Assembly (NCBI GenBank): GCA_965368405.1 | Contig: CBDUMS010000024.1 | Span: 1 to 38,089 of the forward strand | Length of the DNA: 38,089 bases | Direction of reading: 5' to 3' | From: S012-113 sp965368405 | GTDB taxonomy: Bacteria > Bacteroidota > Bacteroidia > Cytophagales > Cyclobacteriaceae | Position numbers and translations under genes: made by a program | Shown here: in pieces, positions 8,208-15,344 of the stretch | How positions within the stretch are numbered: position 1 is the first letter of the stretch | Layout of the letters: each line of letters starts with the position of its first letter | The notes under the pieces: model-generated | What the model was told of the DNA's origin: nothing | Databases searched by the model: none | The model's input: the letters and a program-made list of their open reading frames with translations, nothing else

Positions 8208-9233
8208 ATGGGATTATTTGATTTCTTTTCGAGTGACTTAGCGATTGATCTGGGCACCGCAAATACTTTAATCATCAAAAACGAGAAAATTGTAGTTGAT
8301 GAGCCTTCAATAATTGCTATCGATCGAAATACCTCTAAGGTTTTGGCCATAGGGCGCCAAGCGATGCAGATGCATGAAAAAACACATGATCATATAAAAA
8401 CAATCAGACCTCTTAAAGATGGTGTAATTGCCGATTTCCATGCTGCAGAAGAAATGATCCGCGGTATGATTAAGATGATTGATGATAGAAGATCTTGGTT
8501 ACCATCATCACATAAAATGGTAATTTGTATCCCTTCGGGAATTACAGAAGTAGAGCGAAGAGCCGTACGTGATTCCGCAGAACATGCTGGAGCCAAGGAA
8601 GTTTATATGGTTTATGAGCCAATAGCAGCGGCCATAGGAGCAGGGATCGACATCGAAGAGCCTGTTGGGTCAATGATTGTAGACGTTGGGGGAGGAACTA
8701 CTGAAATTGCTGTTATTGCTCTTTCTGGAATCGTAAGTAATCAGTCGATTCGTATTGCAGGTGATTCTTTTAATAAAGACATATTAGATTACATGCGCCG
8801 GCAACACAACCTCTTAATTGGAGAGCGCTCTGCCGAACGTGTTAAAATAGAAGTTGGATCAGCACTTACCGAACTAGACGACGGGCCGGACGATTTTGAA
8901 ATCAGAGGAAGAGATTTAATGACTGGCATTCCAAAAGTTATCAAACTCTCCTATTCAGAAATTGCTTTTGCTCTTGACAAATCTGTTTCTAAGGTAGAAG
9001 AAGCTGTTTTAAAAGCGCTTGAGCTTTCGCCACCAGAACTATCTGCAGACATTTACGATCGCGGTATTCACCTTACTGGTGGAGGCGCATTATTACGAGG
9101 TCTGGATAAACGTCTGGCGCTCAAAACAAAGCTGCCGATTCATATTGTTGAAGATCCGTTAAAAGCTGTGGTTAGGGGTACGGGAGTAGCGATGAAAAAC
9201 CTTAATCAATTTAAATCAGTACTTATGACGTAA
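8208..9233 (+). CDS. mreB: Rod shape-determining protein MreB
   Basis: This is a 341-residue bacterial actin that forms membrane-bound filaments directing lateral wall synthesis. The actin-fold phosphate loops are visible: DLGTANT at residues 14-20 and VDVGGGTTEIAV in the middle, followed by GGGALLRGLD near the C-terminus, which is the adenosine region. The N-terminal MGLFDFFSS is an amphipathic membrane anchor as expected. It is the first gene of the mreBCD-mrdA-rodA operon, and mreC starts 1 bp after its stop. Confidence 0.97.
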   Translation: MGLFDFFSSDLAIDLGTANTLIIKNEKIVVDEPSIIAIDRNTSKVLAIGRQAMQMHEKTHDHIKTIRPLKDGVIADFHAAEEMIRGMIKMIDDRRSWLPSSHKMVICIPSGITEVERRAVRDSAEHAGAKEVYMVYEPIAAAIGAGIDIEEPVGSMIVDVGGGTTEIAVIALSGIVSNQSIRIAGDSFNKDILDYMRRQHNLLIGERSAERVKIEVGSALTELDDGPDDFEIRGRDLMTGIPKVIKLSYSEIAFALDKSVSKVEEAVLKALELSPPELSADIYDRGIHLTGGGALLRGLDKRLALKTKLPIHIVEDPLKAVVRGTGVAMKNLNQFKSVLMT

Positions 9234-9234
9234 T

Positions 9235-10044
9235 ATGAAGAGCCTCTTTATATTCCTTTATAAGTTTAGGGCCTTCATTACCTTAGTACTCCTTGAGACC
9301 ATTTGCGGTTTTCTCATTGTACAGAACTCACAGTATCACCGTGCGCTGTTTTTCAACTCATCCAACGCAACAATTGGTAATATTTTGTCTATTTCGAGCA
9401 ATGTAACTCAGTATTTCCAATTAAGAAAGATTAACGAACAACTCGCGTCGGAAAACGCAGCATTAAAAAATGAACTGCACGAATTTGAGAGTCGCCCAGA
9501 TTCATTGCAATATGATTCGATACGTGGTTTTAATTTCATATATGCACGTGTAGTTAACAACTCCGTCGATCTAAGAAATAACCTAATTACCATAAATATT
9601 GGTGCCGTAAATGGCGTAAAAGAAGACATGGGTGTAATTAGCAATGGAAATGTTGTGGGAAAAACTCGTTACGTCAGTGATAATTATTCTATTGTAACCT
9701 CCCTTCTTCATACCGAAAGTATGATACCCGCAATGATTAAAGGCAAGGTAAATATTGCTACTGCGCAATGGGATGGCACGGATCCTTACTTCATCGATCT
9801 ATTATTTGTACCAAGACATTATGAGGTAAACGTCGGAGATTCAATTATGACCAGTGGCTATGGTGGAATTTTTCCTAAAGATATTCAGCTCGGTACTATT
9901 AGTGAGGTCAACCTCTCGGAAGATGCTCCATTTTTTGATATAAAGGTTAAGCTTGCCACAGACTTTTACAACCTGGCTTTCGTAGAAGTAGCCCAAGATG
10001 TAGAGCTCGCAGAAATAGATTCACTTCAATCACTAACCCAATGA
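9235..10044 (+). CDS. mreC: Rod shape-determining protein MreC
   Basis: This is a 269-residue bitopic elongasome protein. One membrane segment lies near the N-terminus (about residues 13-31), followed by a coiled coil (LRKINEQLASENAALKNEL) and the periplasmic beta-rich MreC domain (VGKTRYVSDNYSIV and MTSGYGGIFPKDIQLG). MreC links MreB to PBP2. It is placed directly after mreB and overlaps mreD by 4 nt, so co-translation is likely. Confidence 0.93.
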   Translation: MKSLFIFLYKFRAFITLVLLETICGFLIVQNSQYHRALFFNSSNATIGNILSISSNVTQYFQLRKINEQLASENAALKNELHEFESRPDSLQYDSIRGFNFIYARVVNNSVDLRNNLITINIGAVNGVKEDMGVISNGNVVGKTRYVSDNYSIVTSLLHTESMIPAMIKGKVNIATAQWDGTDPYFIDLLFVPRHYEVNVGDSIMTSGYGGIFPKDIQLGTISEVNLSEDAPFFDIKVKLATDFYNLAFVEVAQDVELAEIDSLQSLTQ

Positions 10045-10556
10045 ATCGGTATAATATCATCAAAATATTATCCTTTTTCATTTACCTGATTGCGCAGGCA
10101 CTCATCTTTAATAAGTCTGTACTTTTTGGTACGGCTCATAGTTTCGTATATATCGGGTTCTTAATTACGCTTCCTATTGAAATGGCCATTATTCCCGGAA
10201 TGATAATAGGACTTGCGATGGGACTTGGTGTGGATGCCTTTACCAATACCTTTGGCCTCCATGCTGCGGCCAGTGTATTGTTGATGTATATTAGACCTGT
10301 TTTACTTTCTGGCTTAACGCCTCAAGGTGGATTTCCTGCCGGTGCAATACCGAGACCTAATATCCTTGGGTTTACCTGGTTTAGCACATTTGCGTTACCT
10401 CTTATTTTTATACACCATCTCGTAATTTTTTACGTTGAATATGGGGGGATAGATCTTTTCTGGACCACTTTGTTAAAGGTTTTAGCCTCTACTGGGTACA
10501 GTTTTATCCTCATAACCATCATTCAGTATTTATTCATTACTAAGAGAAGGCAATGA
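10041..10556 (+). CDS. mreD: Rod shape-determining protein MreD
   Basis: This is a 171-residue, very hydrophobic protein with about five membrane segments. Sequence conservation in MreD is low, so the assignment rests on topology, on the motif GLAMGLGVDAFTNTFGLHA (glycine-rich second helix followed by Asp and Phe, as in Bacteroidota MreD) and on position between mreC and mrdA. Its ATG overlaps the mreC stop and its TGA overlaps the mrdA ATG. Confidence 0.88.
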   Translation: MNRYNIIKILSFFIYLIAQALIFNKSVLFGTAHSFVYIGFLITLPIEMAIIPGMIIGLAMGLGVDAFTNTFGLHAAASVLLMYIRPVLLSGLTPQGGFPAGAIPRPNILGFTWFSTFALPLIFIHHLVIFYVEYGGIDLFWTTLLKVLASTGYSFILITIIQYLFITKRRQ

Positions 10557-12373
10557 CACAAGGTAGAAATTATATCATTCAAGGTTTCTTTCTTATCGTA
10601 GGCATTGTGTTCCTAATTCAATTGTTTTCGATTCAAGTAGTCGATGAAAGTTACCGCGACGCCGCAGAGAATAATATCATCCAGGAGGTAATTGAATACC
10701 CCTATCGCGGATTGTTCTTAGACCGGAATGGAGAGATTATGGTCTATAATGAACCACAGTTCGATATAATGGTTACCCCTCAGCGGATATCGAAATTAGA
10801 TACGGCGAACTTCTGCAACTTGTTAAATATTACCCGTGAAGATTTCGATGCAAGGCTAAAGGCCGCCAAATCTTACTCCTATGTAAAGCCATCGATCTTC
10901 TATAAACAATTATCAAATGAAGAATTCGGGCGAATCCAGGCCAAACTCGATAAGTTTAAAGGATTTAATATTCAGCCCAGAACGGTGCGGGCGTACAGTT
11001 ACCCGATAATGTCTAATGCCCTCGGCTATATCAGTGAGATTAGTAAGAATGAGCTCGATGGAGATTCTGTAAACTACTATCAGCAAGGTGATTATGTTGG
11101 TAAGAGTGGCTTAGAGGCCTACTACGAATCCTATTTGAGGGGAAAACGAGGAAAGAAATTTAAGATTAGAAATGTGCGAGGTGTTGAGCAAGGCAGTTTT
11201 AAGGAAGGCAAATTCGACACTTTAGCCATACCGGGTCAGAATCTAATTTCAACAATTGATTTGGAGCTACAGCTTTATGCTGAAAAACTTATGGGCCAAA
11301 AATCCGGAAGTGTAATTGCCATTGAGCCAGCAACAGGAGAGATTCTAACCATTGTTTCAGCACCATCCTATGAGCCAAAAGCGCTCTCCGGTCGTGAGTT
11401 TAGCCAGAATTTTGAGATTATCTCTTCAGATACCAATAAACCATTATTTAATCGACCCTTAATGGCAGCTTACCGACCGGGCTCAATTTTTAAAATAGTG
11501 CAATCGTTGGTAGCTATGCAAGAAGGTATTATTAATAGAAATACCCGACTTAAGTGCAACACTAATCTTATAGGTTGCCATAACGGAGCCAGCCACCCAT
11601 TCGGTACTTCAGAAAACTTAGTTGGCGCAATTAAAAATTCGTGTAACCCATACTTTTATCAGGTAATGCGCCAAATGGTGCAGCAAGGTGTAGAAGATGA
11701 CCCGTACAAAGATTCGCATATTGGGTTGGATAAGTGGCGAAGTTATATCGACCGATTTGGTTTTGGAAATACCCTGGGAATCGATTTGCCCAATGAGAAA
11801 CCGGGAATGATTCCGAACTCCGCTTATTATGATCGTGCCTATAATGGACAACCTTGGAAGTACTCAAATATTTACTCTTTAGCCATTGGCGAAGGAGAAA
11901 ACCTAGTGGTGCCTTTACAAATGGCGAATTTTGCTGCGACTGTCGCTAATCGCGGGTTTTTCTATAAGCCTCACCTTATTAAAGAAATTGGAGAAACAGG
12001 GCAACCTTTGCCTAAATATCAAGAAAAAATAGAAACTGGTATTAATTCAGAGTTCTTTGAAGTAGCTGTTGAGGCCATGGCTGAAGTGGTAAAAACAGGC
12101 ACAGGGCAATATCGAGCTAAATTACCAGGAATTGAAGTTTGTGGTAAGACAGGTACAGTTCAAAATGATCCAAATCCAGACCATTCGGTGTTTATTGCAT
12201 TCGCGCCACGCGATAACCCTCAAATTGCAGTATCGGTGTATGTCGAAGACGCAGGTCAAGGAGCACGAGCAGCAGCCGCAATTGCCGGTCTGATGATTGA
12301 AAAATACATTAAACGAGATTCCGCGGCGCTCTATATGGAGCCGTACGTGCTTAAAGGAGATTTTTTATATTGA
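10553..12373 (+). CDS. mrdA: Penicillin-binding protein 2 (peptidoglycan DD-transpeptidase)
   Basis: This is a 606-residue class B PBP that cross-links new peptidoglycan in the elongasome. It has an N-terminal membrane helix, a dimerisation domain (KSGLEAYYESYLRGKRG) and a transpeptidase domain with all three active-site motifs: SIFK with nucleophile S311, SCN at 363-365 and KTG at 532-534. Length is typical for PBP2. The ATG overlaps the mreD stop, and the final TGA overlaps the TTG start of rodA, so the transpeptidase and its glycosyltransferase partner are made together. Confidence 0.96.
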   Translation: MTQGRNYIIQGFFLIVGIVFLIQLFSIQVVDESYRDAAENNIIQEVIEYPYRGLFLDRNGEIMVYNEPQFDIMVTPQRISKLDTANFCNLLNITREDFDARLKAAKSYSYVKPSIFYKQLSNEEFGRIQAKLDKFKGFNIQPRTVRAYSYPIMSNALGYISEISKNELDGDSVNYYQQGDYVGKSGLEAYYESYLRGKRGKKFKIRNVRGVEQGSFKEGKFDTLAIPGQNLISTIDLELQLYAEKLMGQKSGSVIAIEPATGEILTIVSAPSYEPKALSGREFSQNFEIISSDTNKPLFNRPLMAAYRPGSIFKIVQSLVAMQEGIINRNTRLKCNTNLIGCHNGASHPFGTSENLVGAIKNSCNPYFYQVMRQMVQQGVEDDPYKDSHIGLDKWRSYIDRFGFGNTLGIDLPNEKPGMIPNSAYYDRAYNGQPWKYSNIYSLAIGEGENLVVPLQMANFAATVANRGFFYKPHLIKEIGETGQPLPKYQEKIETGINSEFFEVAVEAMAEVVKTGTGQYRAKLPGIEVCGKTGTVQNDPNPDHSVFIAFAPRDNPQIAVSVYVEDAGQGARAAAAIAGLMIEKYIKRDSAALYMEPYVLKGDFLY

Positions 12374-13641
12374 GCAGGTCCAATAGCATATTGAACAATA
12401 TTGACTGGCTAGTGGTAATGCTATATGCCATCATGGTCATCCTTGGCTGGCTCAATATCTATGCCTCGGAATACGATCCACAAGCAGCGTTCTCTATCTT
12501 TAGTCTATCGAGTAGCGCAGGCAAACAATTAATCTTTATTGGTGTTTCCTTGGTTGTAATTATTTTAATTATTGTGCTCGACGATAAGCTCTTTGATTCC
12601 TTGGCCTATCCTATCTGGGGATTCTTTATTCTCATGCTAATCTTAGTACTATTTGTAGCACGCGAGGTTAATGGAGCAAAGTCGTGGATAGAATTAGGAG
12701 CGTTTCGCTTTCAGCCTGCTGAGTTTACCAAGTTTGCAACGGCGCTTGCCGTGGCAAAATTTGCAAGCGCCAAGTCTTTTCGACTCGATAAACTAAAAGA
12801 TCTTAGTCTTTTGGCGACCATCGTTGGTTTACCTGCTCTATTAATAATAATTCAGGGCGATATGGGTACAGCACTGGTTTTTAGCGTTTTTATTATTGTA
12901 ATGTTCCGCGAAGGACTATCGGTTTGGCCTATTGTGCTCGGTGTAGCGATGGCTGTAATCTTCTTGTTGGCCCTGCTCATCCCAGACCATCTTTACTTAT
13001 GGATTGGGACCGGCGTTTTGGCGTTACTTTTAATCGCGTTTAATAGAAAATCACCTAAAAGAATAGCGATAATTATTGCGATTGCCGCCGTAACCTCTCT
13101 CATGTTCGAAGGTGTTGATTTTGCATTTAATAATTTCTTAAAGCCACATCAGCAAAACAGAATATTGGTATTACTTAATCCGAATATAGACCCTCTTGGT
13201 GTAGGATGGAATGTAACACAGTCGAAGATTGCTATCGGATCTGGAGGGATATCGGGCAAAGGATATCTTAACGGGACGCAAACCACCTTCGATTTTGTTC
13301 CGGAACAAAGCACAGATTTTATTTTTTGTACCATTGGGGAAGAGCATGGCTGGATTGGAAGCTTTGTGCTCATTGCGCTCTTTATGACACTCTTGCTGCG
13401 CATTATATATATTGCAGAGCGACAGAAGTGGGCCTTCGTACGTATTTATGGCTATGCCGTGGCTAGCATTCTCTTCTTTCATTTTGCCGTGAATATTGGC
13501 ATGACAATCGGGTTATTTCCGGTAATAGGAATCCCATTACCCTTCTTTAGCTATGGAGGGTCTTCTCTCCTCGCGTTTACGATTCTGCTCTTTATATTCT
13601 TAACACTCGACGCCAATCGTATGCAACATTTGCATCACTAA
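12370..13641 (+). CDS. rodA: Rod shape-determining protein RodA (SEDS glycosyltransferase)
   Basis: This is a 423-residue SEDS-family lipid II polymerase with about ten membrane helices. Conserved stretches are FQPAEFTKFATALAVAKF, QGDMGTALVF, GSGGISGKGYLNGTQTTFDF, PEQSTDFIF and PLPFFSYGGSS. It pairs with PBP2 encoded just before it. The start is a TTG (12370-12372) inside the sequence TTGA that also holds the mrdA stop; the first in-frame ATG is inside the first helix and would remove the conserved N-terminal NNIDWLVV. The gene ends 3 bp before the stop of the convergent unknown gene. Confidence 0.94.
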   Translation: MSRSNSILNNIDWLVVMLYAIMVILGWLNIYASEYDPQAAFSIFSLSSSAGKQLIFIGVSLVVIILIIVLDDKLFDSLAYPIWGFFILMLILVLFVAREVNGAKSWIELGAFRFQPAEFTKFATALAVAKFASAKSFRLDKLKDLSLLATIVGLPALLIIIQGDMGTALVFSVFIIVMFREGLSVWPIVLGVAMAVIFLLALLIPDHLYLWIGTGVLALLLIAFNRKSPKRIAIIIAIAAVTSLMFEGVDFAFNNFLKPHQQNRILVLLNPNIDPLGVGWNVTQSKIAIGSGGISGKGYLNGTQTTFDFVPEQSTDFIFCTIGEEHGWIGSFVLIALFMTLLLRIIYIAERQKWAFVRIYGYAVASILFFHFAVNIGMTIGLFPVIGIPLPFFSYGGSSLLAFTILLFIFLTLDANRMQHLHH

Positions 13642-13644
13642 CAC

Positions 13645-14610
13645 CTAATCGTACTTTTTGTCGATTAGCGCTAAAAACTCCTTAACCTGAGGGGCATTGG
13701 GGTTCCAGGTGTTATGTTTAAGATAGTTATTGTCAATAAAGGATCGTGCAGCTTCTCTGCTCTCGCAGCTTTCAAGAAAATCCATAACCTTATTAAAGTC
13801 ATCTTGATTATCATTAAAAAGATCATTGATAAACATAAATTTCTGGTTTATGGATAACATTGACTTCAAAGATTCTACGCTTCCCGATTGTTCAGTTTTG
13901 AGTTTATCGGCTAAGGTCTCGTACTTTGCACCACTAAAACGGTCGTTTATTGTGACATCTGACTCTGGCTGCTCTTCATCTTCATCTATAACTGGTACCC
14001 CTAGTGTAATGTAAAACTCATTCTCCTTAATTGGTTCCAAGGTAGAAAAAGCACCTACATGCTCCGATGCGCCCTCTGGGCTTGCTAAGGCAAGAAATAC
14101 TTCATTAATTAATTCATATCGATCGCTATCTTCTGATGCTGCTTTCATTTTTGCGTCGAGTGCAGTTGCTGCAGCATTATTAATCACAATAAATTTCAGT
14201 AAGCTATTAAACTCATCAAAGGATATATTCTGATCGATGATTAGGTTTTTGAAATAGGAATAGGGTGAAAATATGAGAATTAAACTTTGGTACACCGCAT
14301 TCTCCAACAAGGGGAGAAAAGTATCTTTAGCTACTAAAATATTCTTAGACAGGGTATTCATCATCTTCTCTAACGCCGCTTGTACATCGGCATTTTCGTA
14401 GTTGAAGTACGGGCTTTTTAAGCGATCTGCTTCTTTGGCCCATTGGGTGTATATATCTTGCAGAATAAATAAGCCAACCTGCTTAACGGGTAATTTTAGG
14501 ATATCATCGCCCGAGACATGCTGCTTCGACTCATATAACGAATCGACAAGCCGAGCTGAGTATTGTTTCGTATATGCCTCTATCGCTGTATAATTGAGTT
14601 TGTTCTCCAT
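13645..14610 (-). CDS. Conserved-looking cytoplasmic protein of unknown function
   Basis: This is a 321-residue protein without signal peptide or membrane segments. I do not recognise a named domain. It is mostly helical by eye, has an acidic linker (VIDEDEEQPESD) about two thirds along, and a C-terminal block (SINQKFMFINDLFNDNQDDF, then MDFLESCESREAA and FLALIDKKY) that I recall from other Bacteroidota hypothetical proteins. The start is the ATG at 14610; a TTG at 14649 adds 13 unconvincing residues that would cover the 15-bp dyad upstream. It is convergent with rodA (3-bp gap) and divergent from tdk. Function cannot be inferred from context. Confidence 0.75.
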   Translation of the reverse strand: MENKLNYTAIEAYTKQYSARLVDSLYESKQHVSGDDILKLPVKQVGLFILQDIYTQWAKEADRLKSPYFNYENADVQAALEKMMNTLSKNILVAKDTFLPLLENAVYQSLILIFSPYSYFKNLIIDQNISFDEFNSLLKFIVINNAAATALDAKMKAASEDSDRYELINEVFLALASPEGASEHVGAFSTLEPIKENEFYITLGVPVIDEDEEQPESDVTINDRFSGAKYETLADKLKTEQSGSVESLKSMLSINQKFMFINDLFNDNQDDFNKVMDFLESCESREAARSFIDNNYLKHNTWNPNAPQVKEFLALIDKKYD

Positions 14611-14626
14611 TTCTATATTTCGTTCC

Positions 14627-14641
14627 TTTGCACAGTGCAAA
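14627..14641. promoter_or_regulatory. Perfect 15-bp dyad TTTGCACAGTGCAAA
   Basis: Seven-base arms (TTTGCAC and GTGCAAA) flank a central A. The dyad lies 17-31 bp upstream of the ATG of the unknown gene at 13645-14610, and 112 bp from tdk. The position fits an operator or a hairpin in the leader of the minus-strand gene. No regulator gene is adjacent. Confidence 0.4.
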
Positions 14642-14677
14642 TATGCCAAAAATCAAGATCAACATGTCTAAACTGAG

Positions 14678-14697
14678 CTATTTTGATCTATTTTGGA
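14678..14697 (+). repeat. Two tandem 10-bp repeats upstream of tdk
   Basis: The units ctattttgat and ctattttgga (9 of 10 identical) are adjacent in the tdk upstream region, one helical turn apart. They might be a protein-binding site or may be chance in AT-rich DNA. Confidence 0.3.
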
Positions 14698-14753
14698 TAA
14701 CGCCCTAAGCAAACAATTGTTACCTTAACAGCTATAATTTTTTAGGATCTTAT

Positions 14754-15344
14754 ATGTTTATTGAGCCTCAAATATCACAAGGAAAATCGAAGCACGCCGG
14801 ATGGATTGAAGTTATTTGTGGCTCCATGTTCTCTGGAAAAACCGAAGAACTCATTCGGCGACTGAACAGAGCACGTCTGGCAAAACAGAAACTCGAAATA
14901 TTTAAGCCTTCAGTAGATACACGCTATCACGAATCGAACGTTGTATCTCATGATGAGAATGAAATACGCTCAACACCTGTTCAGTTTGCAAACGATATCC
15001 TGCTTCTGGCTGGTGAAAGTGATGTGATTGGTATCGACGAAGCTCAATTCTTTGATGAGTCGCTTGTTGATGTTTGCCAAAAATTAGCGCGTATGGGTAA
15101 AAGAGTAATTATTGCCGGACTTGATATGGATTTTGAAGGTAAACCATTTGGACCACTACCGGCGTTATTGGCAACGGCGGAGTTTGTAACAAAAGTGCAT
15201 GCTATCTGTATGCAATGCGGCTCGTTGGCATCTTACTCGTATAGACTGGTGCCCAATAATGATCAAGTTATGTTGGGACAAAAAGAAGAATACGAAGCCA
15301 GATGCAGGTCTTGCTTTATAGATGGGCTTAATGAACATGCGTAG
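14754..15344 (+). CDS. tdk: Thymidine kinase (type II)
   Basis: This is a 196-residue enzyme that phosphorylates thymidine in the salvage pathway. The P-loop GSMFSGKT is at residues 23-30, followed by GIDEAQFFD, which contains the catalytic Glu region, and a zinc-binding lasso with CMQC and CRSC near the C-terminus. Length is normal. The porZ-like reading frame begins inside its last codons, so tdk is the first gene of a tdk-porZ-recO operon. Confidence 0.96.
   Translation: MFIEPQISQGKSKHAGWIEVICGSMFSGKTEELIRRLNRARLAKQKLEIFKPSVDTRYHESNVVSHDENEIRSTPVQFANDILLLAGESDVIGIDEAQFFDESLVDVCQKLARMGKRVIIAGLDMDFEGKPFGPLPALLATAEFVTKVHAICMQCGSLASYSYRLVPNNDQVMLGQKEEYEARCRSCFIDGLNEHA

Noticed and set aside
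14611..14649. TTG start adding 13 residues to the unknown protein
   Set aside because: The extension covers the perfect 15-bp dyad and looks non-coding; the ATG at 14610 is better.
14611..14753. tRNA or small RNA in the longest intergenic gap
   Set aside because: No cloverleaf arms or T-loop sequence; only the dyad and the short direct repeat are seen.
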